In this document: piece after piece, positions 1-7,734 of the stretch
Layout: each line of letters opens with the position of its first letter
Position numbering within the stretch: position 1 is the first letter of the stretch
DNA from: Candidatus Babelota bacterium
Lineage (GTDB): Bacteria; Babelota; Babeliae; Babelales; Vermiphilaceae
Assembly (NCBI GenBank): GCA_013213985.1
Contig: JABSSP010000063.1
Span: 1 to 14,987 of the forward strand
DNA length: 14,987 nucleotides
Reading direction: 5' to 3'
Made by a program: the position numbers and the translations under genes
Notes under the pieces: generated by a model
Database searches by the model: none
The model's input: only the letters and a program-made list of their open reading frames with translations
Told to the model about the DNA's origin: nothing

Positions 1-386
1 ACATAAAAAAATTAAAAAACCAAGTAACAGCTGCACAAATACCAATCTGGGAAAAGCAGATAGTTGAAATCGGTAAGGTTCCGTTTTTATTTCTTTCATT
101 GCAAGAAACTAATCATAACGAGTTAAAAGAAATTGCCACAAAACTCGCGAGTAAAAAATCAGGATTTTATTTCTTTGCGAGCACCATGAATAATTGCCCC
201 ATTTTTTACGCACTCGCGTCTGAAAAACTTGAACGGCCGTTAGACATGAAAAAATTTGCAACATGGCTTAAAGATGAATTTGAATTGCGTAGTGGCGGAA
301 AAAACAATCAGGTCCAAGGCGGCGGTGCCCAATTACCAACAACATTAGAACATGATCTACAAAAGTGGATCAAAGAAAACCAATAA
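1..386 (+). CDS. alaS: Alanyl-tRNA synthetase, C-terminal fragment (partial)
   Basis: The reading frame is open from base 3 at the window edge to a TAA at 384-386, so this is the 3' end of a longer gene; the TTG at 99 is an internal codon, not a start. The last ~45 residues fit the end of the DHHA1 domain of alanyl-tRNA synthetase. A Gly-Gly-Lys followed by Q-V-Q-G-G-G-A and then L-P-T-T-L and a final K-W-I matches the usual GGKGGG...AQ.GG...LPAAL...K.WV ending. In the full enzyme this C-terminal region helps recognise tRNA-Ala and supports editing. The second glycine run after GGK is replaced by asparagines, so the family call rests on the overall pattern rather than a perfect motif. Another DHHA1 protein is possible but less likely. 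Confidence 0.72.
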   Translation, partial: IKKLKNQVTAAQIPIWEKQIVEIGKVPFLFLSLQETNHNELKEIATKLASKKSGFYFFASTMNNCPIFYALASEKLERPLDMKKFATWLKDEFELRSGGKNNQVQGGGAQLPTTLEHDLQKWIKENQ

Positions 387-409
387 CTATGTTTAAAAAG
401 GATATTGTC

Positions 410-437
410 TTGACTTGCATAACAGTCATGATAAAAT
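410..437 (+). promoter_or_regulatory. Sigma-70-type promoter of the 484-927 gene
   Basis: TTGACT at 410-415 and TAAAAT at 432-437 are separated by 16 bases. The likely transcription start is near 444-446, about 40 bases before the ATG at 484. This also argues against starting the protein at the ATG at 415, which lies inside the promoter. Confidence 0.7.
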
Positions 438-483
438 CCTTTGCGTTGGTATTATTGATATAAAAAATAAACAGGAGAGAGTA

Positions 484-927
484 ATGAAAAAAATAATCAA
501 AAAAAGTGCTCTTATTTTTGGATTGCTTCTGTGTGTAAATACAGTGCAATCAATTCCAAGCATGACGTTTCTAAAAAATGGTGTCTTTTGCTACATGGAA
601 GCAGGACAAGACATGCTTGAAAAATGTTTCAACCTCCTGCCCAATAGGTCAGTAAAACAAACGGTTGCTTACGACGGCGGAGAAATGACAATTACATTCC
701 CTGAAGGTGCCTTTCAAAATCCGCCATGTCTTTTTATTAGAATTGACCCTGTATCAACTGGTAAAGCACAACTTGCACTCACTCCTGAAATAATATGCCT
801 AACACCAACTTCAGTAACATTTGCAATCAGTATGACCACAAAAGAAGGAAGTGGATTCCATGTTAAACGATGCGGATTCGCTCAACAGCTTGCGGTCACC
901 ATAACCGCCGTTGATACCTTCGAATAA
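484..927 (+). CDS. Small secreted protein of unknown function (147 aa)
   Basis: I do not recognise the family. The start at 484 is chosen because an AGGAGAG ribosome site lies just upstream and the protein then opens with a classic signal peptide: basic M-K-K-I-I-K-K, a hydrophobic core, and probable cleavage after V-Q-S near residue 23. An in-frame ATG at 415 would add 23 residues but falls inside the promoter. The mature part (~124 aa) has no further membrane segment, has several cysteines (likely disulphides in an extracytoplasmic space) and alternates short hydrophobic and polar stretches, as in a beta-sandwich. It is a single-gene unit with its own promoter and a strong terminator. It is probably periplasmic or surface exposed. 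Confidence 0.75.
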   Translation: MKKIIKKSALIFGLLLCVNTVQSIPSMTFLKNGVFCYMEAGQDMLEKCFNLLPNRSVKQTVAYDGGEMTITFPEGAFQNPPCLFIRIDPVSTGKAQLALTPEIICLTPTSVTFAISMTTKEGSGFHVKRCGFAQQLAVTITAVDTFE

Positions 928-982
928 GGCAAAGTGCTTGCTTATTAGGCCTACTTACCCTATTCTGGACACTGGAAATACC

Positions 983-1020
983 AATCCACTCTCTCTAAAA
1001 TTGAAGAGAGTGGATTTTTT
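983..1020 (+). terminator. Rho-independent terminator after the 484-927 gene
   Basis: A perfect 12-bp inverted repeat (983-994 with 1005-1016, AATCCACTCTCT and its complement) with a 10-base loop runs directly into a T run ending at 1020. It closes the upstream single-gene unit and isolates it from the hydrolase gene. Confidence 0.9.
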
Positions 1021-1057
1021 AATGAGTTATCAGTGCTTATGGATCCACTGAGTAAAA

Positions 1058-1085
1058 TTGACAAACCGCTATAAGATGATATAAT
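1058..1085 (+). promoter_or_regulatory. Near-consensus sigma-70 promoter of the hydrolase gene
   Basis: A perfect TTGACA at 1058-1063 and a perfect TATAAT at 1080-1085 are 16 bases apart. The predicted start near 1092 gives a ~70-base leader before the ATG at 1162. The ribosome site of that gene is weak (AAAGG at ~1148-1152), so expression may be set mostly by transcription. Confidence 0.8.
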
Positions 1086-1161
1086 TATAATTACAGTTGG
1101 AATAATAGAAAATGCTTCTCTGTAATCTCAAAATAAATGGGTTATACAAAGGTCTTATTCA

Positions 1162-2604
1162 ATGAAATCAAATAATAATGGCTTCGGCTATATAATCTTT
1201 TTTACGCTTCTCTCAGTGACCGCAGTCTTGGGTAAATCCCTCATTAATCGCTATTTTATACCTAAAAAAAATAGCGCAACCCCTGTTGCAGCTCATTCAG
1301 AAAAAATTGGACCGGAAAAACAAAGCGAAAAACCAGAAACATGGATTACGGTGTTCGTTCATGGAATTATGGGAATAAAACCTCACATCACCCCGGCAAA
1401 TATTATAAGGATCATACTTGATCGAGTCCATAATACAGCCTATGCGAAAGCGGTTGAACTCATGCGTGAAGACCCATTCTTTTTTAAATATCAAGCCATG
1501 CAAACATTAGGTCTACAAAACATTGATCCCACATTAGTAAAACCAGGTTACGCCGTTGGAGCAATCGCCTATATATTTGATGAAATAAGCAAAATGGCTC
1601 ACCCATCAAAAGAAATCAACAATATTTTCCTCACCTTTGGATGGTCCGGACTTTCAAGTCGATCGGCGCGACAATCAGCAGGTGTTGATTTATATCATGC
1701 TCTCGAACAAAAAATAAAAAAGTTAAGGGAAGATGGCATCGAACCAAAAGTTCGAGTCATTGGCTATTCACATGGTGGTAATGTTGTGCTTAATCTAGGC
1801 GCTGCGCACCCCGTTGACTACCAAGGGCACTCATTTCATGTTGATCAACTCGTTTTATTAGGGACCCCGGTACAATATGAAACCGATCATTTTATCCAAA
1901 GTCACTTATTTAAAAATATCTATCACCTTTATTCGCGCGCAGACCGCGTACAAGGGCTTGATTGTTTCTCATACAAACGATTTTTTTCTCATAAACTATT
2001 TAAATCGCGTTATGATCTTGAACTCCCAAATAGTTTAAAACAAGTTCAAATACGCGTTACAGACACCGTAAAACAAAAAAGAAGCTCGCAAGAACTGCGA
2101 CCAGTCAACGCACAACATTCAACAGTTATTATGGGTACAGCACCATATCTCCGAGATAGATCTCCCGGACACACAGAACTGTGGTCGTTCGGTTGGAGAG
2201 AACATGGATCCAACAAACGCTTTCCACTTCACCCGTTACCAATCGTTACCATGGTTCCCTACATCATCAAATGCGTTGAATCATACGACAAAGAATACAC
2301 GTCTGAAGAATCAATCATTGTTGATCTACGACCACGCTATGCTCACGCGATTGTGCGTAAAAAAGGCGATTCAGGCGATAGCGTTTTAATACCAATCGTT
2401 GATCTTAAAAAAGTTGCTGAACTTGGCAACACAATTGAAAAATACAAACCAGATATCACCAATTTCGAACAATTACACGAAAATCATGAAAAACAGGCAT
2501 GCAAAACCGCTCAACTTTTTCAACTCGATAAACGGAGAATGGAACGGTTTAAAAAATTTAAAAAACGAAAAACTGTATCTCTAGATCAAATCATAACAGC
2601 ATAA
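1162..2604 (+). CDS. Membrane-anchored or secreted alpha/beta-hydrolase (lipase-like serine esterase)
   Basis: The N-terminus has one hydrophobic segment (residues ~9-25), a signal peptide or membrane anchor, then a polar Lys/Glu-rich linker. The hydrolase fold begins at W-I-T-V-F-V-H-G-I-M (61-70), where the HG at 67-68 is the usual oxyanion-hole strand end. The nucleophile elbow G-Y-S-H-G-G spans 201-206 with Ser203, and L-L-G-T-P (232-236) is typical of lipases and acyl hydrolases. Asp261 (S-R-A-D-R) and His337 (P-G-H-T-E-L-W) are reasonable candidates for the rest of the triad; this is inference. At 480 aa it is long for a simple esterase. The extra C-terminal ~120 residues are basic and unassigned. 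The substrate is unknown; a lipid or ester outside the cytoplasm is likely. Its stop codon directly abuts that of convergent pth. Confidence 0.8.
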   Translation: MKSNNNGFGYIIFFTLLSVTAVLGKSLINRYFIPKKNSATPVAAHSEKIGPEKQSEKPETWITVFVHGIMGIKPHITPANIIRIILDRVHNTAYAKAVELMREDPFFFKYQAMQTLGLQNIDPTLVKPGYAVGAIAYIFDEISKMAHPSKEINNIFLTFGWSGLSSRSARQSAGVDLYHALEQKIKKLREDGIEPKVRVIGYSHGGNVVLNLGAAHPVDYQGHSFHVDQLVLLGTPVQYETDHFIQSHLFKNIYHLYSRADRVQGLDCFSYKRFFSHKLFKSRYDLELPNSLKQVQIRVTDTVKQKRSSQELRPVNAQHSTVIMGTAPYLRDRSPGHTELWSFGWREHGSNKRFPLHPLPIVTMVPYIIKCVESYDKEYTSEESIIVDLRPRYAHAIVRKKGDSGDSVLIPIVDLKKVAELGNTIEKYKPDITNFEQLHENHEKQACKTAQLFQLDKRRMERFKKFKKRKTVSLDQIITA

Positions 2605-3150
2605 TCATTCTCCAAATCCACACTGCTTTTTTATTAAGTCAGCCGCTTGCTCAATGCCATGTTCAACATCGTCCTTTGGCTCTGAAAAATTGGTTAGTAC
2701 ATATGACGAAACTTGTTCTTTTTGTTCTGGCCGATCAATACCAAAACGCAACCGTTGAAAATCAGGACCACACACTTGAATAATTGAACGCAAACCATTG
2801 TGACCGCGAGCGCTGCCACCAACTTTACATTTAACTGCGCCAAAAGGTAATTCTAATTCATCATGAACAACCAAAATATTTTCAGCTTTGATTCCCTTTT
2901 TTAACAACCATGGAATAACTTTCCCTGAATCATTCATATATGTTTGAGGTTTAATCAAAAAAATATTATTGCCTGCGATAGTAATTTGAGTTTGGTCCAT
3001 CAGATTTTGTTCTTTCCACTGAGCGTTATACCGTTGCGCAAGTTCATCAAGAATAAGAAATCCAATGTTGTGGCGATTTTTATGAAATTTAGGTCCAGGG
3101 TTTCCCAAACCAATAATTGCTTTTATTTCTTCGGTTTCCTTTTCTTGCAT
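2605..3150 (-). CDS. pth: Peptidyl-tRNA hydrolase
   Basis: This enzyme frees tRNA from peptidyl-tRNA that drops off ribosomes. At 181 aa the length is normal for bacterial Pth. All key family residues are visible: Asn17 in G-L-G-N-P-G, catalytic His27 in R-H-N-I-G-F, Asn73 in Y-M-N-D-S-G, Asp97 in H-D-E-L, and His117-Asn118 in G-H-N-G-L-R. The N-terminus is ~8 residues longer than in E. coli. The ATG at 3150 is preceded on its strand by AAGGA, which supports it as the start. It follows the OmpH-like gene on the same strand but is separated by a terminator, and no clear promoter of its own is visible. It acts in the cytosol, functionally close to the SmpB/tmRNA rescue pair at the other end of the window. 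Confidence 0.97.
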   Translation of the reverse strand: MQEKETEEIKAIIGLGNPGPKFHKNRHNIGFLILDELAQRYNAQWKEQNLMDQTQITIAGNNIFLIKPQTYMNDSGKVIPWLLKKGIKAENILVVHDELELPFGAVKCKVGGSARGHNGLRSIIQVCGPDFQRLRFGIDRPEQKEQVSSYVLTNFSEPKDDVEHGIEQAADLIKKQCGFGE

Positions 3151-3166
3151 ATTTTTTCCTTTTTAT

Positions 3167-3199
3167 AAAAAAAACTCCTCAATTAAGAGGAGCTTTTTT
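3167..3199 (-). terminator. Terminator after the OmpH-like gene
   Basis: A 6-bp stem CTCCTC / GAGGAG (3175-3180 with 3187-3192) is flanked by an A run on one side and a T run on the other. Read on the minus strand, the hairpin is followed by eight T residues, so it fits a terminator of the 3222-3851 gene. The flanking A/T runs could let it work in both directions. Confidence 0.7.
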
Positions 3200-3221
3200 A
3201 TTAATTCTGTATTGCTAGACG

Positions 3222-3851
3222 TTACGCAGTAACAACATCTTTACGACCGTCAGCTTGTGCCACCATCATTTTGTCAAAAGATTTGTCCCATGCTGCAACA
3301 AGCTCATCATCACAACGTACTTCATCAAGAGGACAAAAAACACGTCCGCTGTTCACTTCAATAAGAACCGTCTGAGTGCGCTGTGCTTCTTCTATTACAA
3401 TTTTAGTAATTTCGCCCATCACTGTTTGAGCCATTCTCATGCGTTCTTCTTCCAGGTCACGATACACTTCTTCAGCAAACTCTCTGAGTTCACGTTCTTG
3501 TTTAGCAAGTTCTTTTTCTCTTTTTCCACGAGTAACTTCACTCATAGTCATCGCTTTTTCACGGTATGCTGTTACATCTTGTTGCAACGCTTCACCTTTT
3601 GTTTTAACTTCTGATTCACGGCTTGCAGCCATTTTTTCAAATTCTTTAACCTTTTGTACTCCGTGCTTACTTTGTTTTGTAAGTTTGTCCATGTCAAAAT
3701 ATTTCACAGGAACAGAAGGATTCATTTCAAATACTGATGAGGAATCGATATCAAGATTAGTTTTTGTATTTTTTGATTTTGCTACAAGTAAACCAGAAGC
3801 AACAAACATAACACCGGCAACAATAACCATTTTATTTTTATTGAATTTCAT
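3222..3851 (-). CDS. OmpH/Skp-family periplasmic chaperone-like protein
   Basis: A 209-aa exported protein: a basic N-terminus (M-K-F-N-K-N-K) and hydrophobic core to residue ~24 form a signal peptide or anchor. Residues 47-60 form a short beta-like stretch (V-P-V-K-Y-F-D), matching the first strand of OmpH/Skp. Residues ~62-160 are almost wholly charged and helical (many Glu/Lys/Arg heptads), like the long tentacle coiled coils. The end (V-L-I-E-V-N-S-G and C-D-D-E-L-V-A-A-W-D) resembles the strand and final helix of OmpH proteins, which often end in a D-x-T-xx-V/I pattern. Skp-type proteins hold unfolded outer-membrane proteins in the periplasm. This implies a two-membrane cell envelope. 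Two cysteines (173, 180) near the end are unusual for Skp. Confidence 0.78.
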   Translation of the reverse strand: MKFNKNKMVIVAGVMFVASGLLVAKSKNTKTNLDIDSSSVFEMNPSVPVKYFDMDKLTKQSKHGVQKVKEFEKMAASRESEVKTKGEALQQDVTAYREKAMTMSEVTRGKREKELAKQERELREFAEEVYRDLEEERMRMAQTVMGEITKIVIEEAQRTQTVLIEVNSGRVFCPLDEVRCDDELVAAWDKSFDKMMVAQADGRKDVVTA

Positions 3852-3906
3852 AATTCTCTTTCTCTGAGATAAAGGATATTATTTTTTCATATTAACAACT
3901 ATTTTT

Positions 3907-3934
3907 AGCTTATCCTTTTTACGACTTTAGTCAA
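3907..3934 (-). promoter_or_regulatory. Candidate promoter of the OmpH-like gene
   Basis: On the minus strand TTGACT (3929-3934) and TAAGCT (3907-3912) are separated by 16 bases, giving a leader of ~45-50 bases before the ATG at 3851. The -10 is weak but the -35 is good and the position is right. Confidence 0.5.
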
Positions 3935-3954
3935 TTGGGACAGCACTCCAAGAA

Positions 3955-6663
3955 TTAGACAGCTTCCGTAGACCACATATACCTCGTGATAAACTTGCGC
4001 AGTTCATCCCACAAAATAATAGTTGATGCAACACCAACAACTACCAGCCAATGATATGCGTTTAAAGGAACAGTGCTAAAAATGAATTGGAAAAATGGAA
4101 CATACACAATTGCAAACTGTAGCAACAATACTAAAATGGTCGCTGCAATTAACCATTTATTTTGCAACCAACCGATACTAAAGATCGATTTTTCAATGGA
4201 CCGACAATTCCATGCATTAAACCATTGAAAAAAGGCCATTGTTAAAAGCGTCATGGTCCGTGCCAGAGCGAGATTTTGTTGGTAATAATGTATAAAAACG
4301 ACGAGCGAACCAATTGCCATCGGAACAGCCATAAAAAACATTATTGCCAGAATATGGTTATCAACAAGACGCATTTTCCCTGAGATCCATTTTTTTTGAT
4401 AAACCAAACCGCCTTCTTGTGGTTCCATAGCCAAACCAACATCTAAAAATCCATCAGTAACAAAGTTCAGCCACAAAATCTGTGCAGCAGTTAAGGGAAG
4501 TGGAAGATTAACAATAAATGCAAAAAGAACAATCAAGACTTCTGCAAGGTTGGTCGAAAGAAAATATAAGACAACACGTTTGAGCAAATAAAAAATATGT
4601 CTTCCTTGTTCAATCGCACTAATAATGCTCGCAAACGAATCATCTAATAACACAAGATCTGCAGTATTTTTAGTCACTTCTGCACCAATTGAACCCATAG
4701 CAATTCCCAAATCAGCTGCAACTAAAGAGGGAACATCATTAATACCATCGCCCGTCATAGCGACAATTTTATTCTGCTTTTGCAGTAATTTTACAATGCG
4801 CAGTTTTTGATCAGGAGCTAAACGAGAAAACACTGTCACCCTATCAAGTTTTTTGCTTAACTCCTCGTCAGACATATTCTTAACTTGACCGCCATCAAGA
4901 GCCTCGTCTCCATTTTCAAAAATGCCAACCTTTTTAGCAACATAGAGTGCAGTTTCACGATGATCACCCGTTACCATGACAATTTTAATACCAGCATCAC
5001 GTGCTTGTTGTACAATCGCTCTTACTTCGCTTCTGATTGCATCTTCAATACCGCACAAACCTAAAAATTGTAAATTATTTTTGAGCAACCCACTATAAAA
5101 ATCACATAATACATCATTGTCCGTGCTGTTGGGAATTTTTGATAAATCAAACTCTCCAGTTGCAAAACCAACTGTTCGCAACCCGTCTTGTAACATTTTC
5201 TCCAAGCACTTCTGATCCTTATCTGAGAAAGGTCCTCTTTGTGAGCGTTTCATTATTTCTTCGGGTGAACCGTTAATAAAAATAATTCCTTTGCCATCTT
5301 TTTTATAAAAACCCACATGATACCGCAGAGTTGGATGAAATGGAATTTCATATAATTTTTCATATTCTTGATCTAACTTTTCACGAGAACAATCAAGCTT
5401 TTGTGCAAACACTCCGAGTGCAGCTTCTGTTGGGTCACCCTTGATGTCAAATAATCCTGTTTTAGGCACGAACGTAATTTCTGTTCCATTGAGCAGTGAT
5501 GCTGCAATACCCAATTGTTTGAGATCGCGCACTTTTTTTTGAGACTCTTTTGTGTCTTCACCAAGAACAGTAATGTCTCCCCGACTCTTGTATCCTTGAC
5601 CGGTAACTGTAAAAACCGTGCCTTGTGCACAAACGCACGCAACCATCATTTCGTTGCGCGTTAACGTTCCTGTTTTGTCAGTTAAAATAACTTGAGTACG
5701 TCCAAGGCCCTCAACCGCTTGCATTCGTTTGACCAACACATTTTTTTTGGCCATGCGATACACACCAGTGACCAAAACAAGCGTCAAGACAACAGGTAAA
5801 CCTTCGGGAATAACACAAATAAAAAGTGCCGTTAATGTAATGATAAGTTCTTGTGTAGGCCTACCGGTCAAAAGCCCAATGATCAACAATGCAAGACAAA
5901 GTACAATAATGAAAAATAAAATAACATAAGAAAGCCGATCGAGTTCTTTTTTAATTGGCATATCAGTTTGAATTTCTTCAGCAACTGTACCAATTTTGCC
6001 GACTTGTGTGTCTCTTCCTGTCGCAACAACTACTGCCTTTGCTGAACCAGCGACCGCATACGTTCCTCTAAAAATTATGTTTTTGCGTTCTGCTACCGAT
6101 TCTTCAGTTTGTATGCTTGTTATATCTTTTAATACAGGAACTGATTCACCAGTTAAAATTGCTTCATCTACACGAAAATTATCTGCTGAAATTAACCGTG
6201 CATCGGCAGGAACTCGTTCGCCCTGTTGTAATAAAATAATATCGCCCACCACTAAATCAGTATCTTGAATAAGTTCTTTTTTGCCATCGCGCAGTACAAT
6301 GCAATCAGTTTTAAAAAACCGGCGCAACTCGAGTAAAATGTTACGTGTACGCCCTTCTTGAAAAGTTCCAACAATCGCATTAAAAATTAAAATACCCGAA
6401 AGAATAAATGCATCTGTTTTTTCTTTCCCAAAGAAAAATAAAATAACTGCCGCTGCAAGCAAAATATAAATTAATGGACTTCGAAATTGACGAAGAAAAA
6501 TAAGCCACAACGGATCAACCGGTTTTTCTGGCAACGTATTTGGGCCATACTTTTTTAATCGTTGTTGTACTTCTTTTTTTGTTAAACCCGTATCAGCATT
6601 TGTTTTAAACTGCTCAATTACCTGCTCTGCCGTTTCTTGATATGCTTTCATTTCACTGCTCAC
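3955..6663 (-). CDS. P-type cation-transporting ATPase, Ca2+-ATPase type (P2A/P2B-like)
   Basis: A 902-aa pump with the full P-type order: cation-ATPase N-domain (residues ~8-50), membrane pair ~60-105, actuator loop with T-G-E-S at 171-174, P-E-G-L-P in TM4 (286-290), phosphorylated Asp329 in D-K-T-G-T-L-T, K-G-D-P-T-E (408-413) in the nucleotide domain, M-V-T-G-D-H (563-568), hinge T-G-D-G-I-N-D (637-643), and six C-terminal membrane segments. The side chains that bind Ca2+ in SERCA have equivalents: Glu287 (TM4), Asn705 and Glu708 in S-T-N-L-A-E (TM5), Asn733, Thr736 and Asp737 in L-N-F-V-T-D (TM6). This favours Ca2+ export, though Mg2+ or other cations cannot be excluded. The open frame starts with GTG at 6663, with no ribosome site. 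The ATG four codons in (6651) has a GTGAG ahead of it, fits the family N-terminus and is the more likely start; residue numbers here count from 6663. Confidence 0.93.
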   Translation of the reverse strand: MSSEMKAYQETAEQVIEQFKTNADTGLTKKEVQQRLKKYGPNTLPEKPVDPLWLIFLRQFRSPLIYILLAAAVILFFFGKEKTDAFILSGILIFNAIVGTFQEGRTRNILLELRRFFKTDCIVLRDGKKELIQDTDLVVGDIILLQQGERVPADARLISADNFRVDEAILTGESVPVLKDITSIQTEESVAERKNIIFRGTYAVAGSAKAVVVATGRDTQVGKIGTVAEEIQTDMPIKKELDRLSYVILFFIIVLCLALLIIGLLTGRPTQELIITLTALFICVIPEGLPVVLTLVLVTGVYRMAKKNVLVKRMQAVEGLGRTQVILTDKTGTLTRNEMMVACVCAQGTVFTVTGQGYKSRGDITVLGEDTKESQKKVRDLKQLGIAASLLNGTEITFVPKTGLFDIKGDPTEAALGVFAQKLDCSREKLDQEYEKLYEIPFHPTLRYHVGFYKKDGKGIIFINGSPEEIMKRSQRGPFSDKDQKCLEKMLQDGLRTVGFATGEFDLSKIPNSTDNDVLCDFYSGLLKNNLQFLGLCGIEDAIRSEVRAIVQQARDAGIKIVMVTGDHRETALYVAKKVGIFENGDEALDGGQVKNMSDEELSKKLDRVTVFSRLAPDQKLRIVKLLQKQNKIVAMTGDGINDVPSLVAADLGIAMGSIGAEVTKNTADLVLLDDSFASIISAIEQGRHIFYLLKRVVLYFLSTNLAEVLIVLFAFIVNLPLPLTAAQILWLNFVTDGFLDVGLAMEPQEGGLVYQKKWISGKMRLVDNHILAIMFFMAVPMAIGSLVVFIHYYQQNLALARTMTLLTMAFFQWFNAWNCRSIEKSIFSIGWLQNKWLIAATILVLLLQFAIVYVPFFQFIFSTVPLNAYHWLVVVGVASTIILWDELRKFITRYMWSTEAV

Positions 6664-6746
6664 TATTCAATAGTTAATTTTCCCTAACTGTCCATAGCGT
6701 ACTTAGTAACACAATAAAATTGCAACAAGCACACAAGCATTACAAT

Positions 6747-6784
6747 AAAAAAAGACAACCTGTTGTTACAAGTGCCTTTTTTTA
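6747..6784 (-). terminator. Probable terminator after the 229-aa secreted protein gene
   Basis: An A run (~6747-6753) and a T run (6777-6783) flank a short imperfect stem (AAG-x-CA paired with TG-x-CTT around an inner CAAC/GTTG). Read on the minus strand this ends in TCTTTTTTT, about 25 bases after the stop of the 6807-7496 gene. The stem is imperfect, so the call is tentative. Confidence 0.5.
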
Positions 6785-6806
6785 AAAAGAAAACAATATT
6801 ATTTTT

Positions 6807-7496
6807 TTAACTTGAAGCATCTTTCGCTTGCACTTGAGGAATTTTGTCTACTGCTGCTTTTGTTATCAAGTCCGCTTCGAGCGTCTCTAAAAAATCATGT
6901 CCTTCATCAGCTTGCAACATATCTGTGTTTTGATTAGCTACTGAATCTTCGTATTGTTCTATTTTTCTTCGTAAATCACTTTCAGCAACTCGAACTTTTT
7001 CCAACTTACAAGAAGCAATGTGCATACAATGAGCTAGGTTAACTTCATAGCTTAAAATAGTTTCTACCGCTTCAACTTCTTGAGAACATCGTAGTACATC
7101 AGTTTTACATACTTCAAATTTTTCAAACAACGAAACACCTTCAAAAGTATTTCTTGTTTTCAAATCGATGAGAATCTCTTCCATAAGATGTTCAATATTA
7201 TTTTTACTAGAAGCAAGTTGCCTTACATTAAAACGAGCTTCTTTGTGTGACACCTTATCGGTAACTTCTTTATCAAAGGATGGTATCTTGCCTTCTAAAA
7301 AGCGCTGATATTTTTTACATGGATCTTCTTTTGGTTTGTATGCATCATAAATAGTTTTAATGCCAGCACCCAACACTGCTCCACCGGCCACCAAGCCAGC
7401 TTGTATACGCTTAGGATCTATATCACAATAAGTTTTTGCACTATGCGCCACTAATATTAATGCCGCCATTAAACATAATGATTTTTTTCTTGCCAT
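6807..7496 (-). CDS. Secreted orphan protein, helical, cysteine-containing (229 aa)
   Basis: I do not recognise the family. The ATG at 7496 has a GGAGA site 4-5 bases upstream. The signal peptide spans residues 1 to ~23 (basic R-K-K-S, then a hydrophobic Leu/Ala core ending A-K-T-Y-C). A glycine/alanine-rich hydrophobic stretch follows at 32-47 (G-L-V-A-G-G-A-V-L-G-A-G), which could be a second membrane contact. The remainder (50-229) is polar and strongly helix-prone with Glu/Lys heptads. Cysteines at 24, 60, 130, 137, 157 and 163 suggest disulphides. The leader and upstream region of this gene are duplicated at 13250-13396 in front of another ORF, and the two copies bracket the AAA/toxin-like block. 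It is divergent from the AAA+ ATPase gene across a 238-base region. Confidence 0.7.
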   Translation of the reverse strand: MARKKSLCLMAALILVAHSAKTYCDIDPKRIQAGLVAGGAVLGAGIKTIYDAYKPKEDPCKKYQRFLEGKIPSFDKEVTDKVSHKEARFNVRQLASSKNNIEHLMEEILIDLKTRNTFEGVSLFEKFEVCKTDVLRCSQEVEAVETILSYEVNLAHCMHIASCKLEKVRVAESDLRRKIEQYEDSVANQNTDMLQADEGHDFLETLEADLITKAAVDKIPQVQAKDASS

Positions 7497-7570
7497 TTTT
7501 TCTCCATGATAAACGATGATTAAGATTATAAAACAACCTTAAATTTAATGTTTAATTAAAAAATATCAAG
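7424..7570 (-). repeat. Long direct repeat, copy A (promoter, RBS and signal-peptide codons of the 229-aa gene)
   Basis: This segment matches 13250-13396 in the same orientation. The first ~64 bases (signal-peptide codons) differ at a single base. The start-codon region differs by a few bases. The next ~42 bases (RBS and leader up to AAACAAC) are identical, and similarity fades towards 7570. It covers the front of the 6807-7496 gene and its upstream region. Confidence 0.92.
7525..7530 (-). promoter_or_regulatory. -10 element of the 229-aa gene (duplicated leader)
   Basis: On the minus strand a perfect TATAAT lies 28 bases before the ATG at 7496. No good -35 is seen at the right distance (AAACAT). 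The same TATAAT is kept in the second copy at 13351-13356. Confidence 0.55.
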
Positions 7571-7734
7571 GGTTCTACGGTGAAAAAACTGTGTAAGAAG
7601 AAAAGCAATTCAATCTTTTTAGATTCTAATTGAAAATTTATAAAATAATTAAAATTTTATTTATTATTTATTTATGTTATATTGGATCCTTGTAAGAATA
7701 CAGTGTTTTTATTTTTAATTAAATGGAGTATCCC
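7571..7734. other. Intergenic divergent region, very AT-rich
   Basis: This stretch lies between the duplicated leader and the AAA+ ATPase start. It is mostly A/T runs (for example 7631-7680). A TATATT at 7678-7683 is the best -10 candidate for the plus-strand block, ~50 bases before the ATG at 7735, without a convincing -35. No RNA gene or hairpin terminator is seen. Confidence 0.4.

Noticed and set aside
415..483. Longer N-terminus for the 484-927 gene starting at ATG 415
   Set aside because: It lies inside the -35/-10 promoter (410-437) and lacks a ribosome site; the ATG at 484 has AGGAGAG and yields a proper signal peptide.
3255..3867. Plus-strand ORFs opposite the OmpH-like gene
   Set aside because: Phe/Ser/His-rich translations typical of the antisense of a Glu/Lys-rich coiled coil; no ribosome site or promoter.
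7723..7734. ATG at 7723 as start of the AAA+ ATPase
   Set aside because: This ATG overlaps the GGAG that serves the ATG at 7735; the later start gives the usual Shine-Dalgarno spacing and a cleaner signal peptide.
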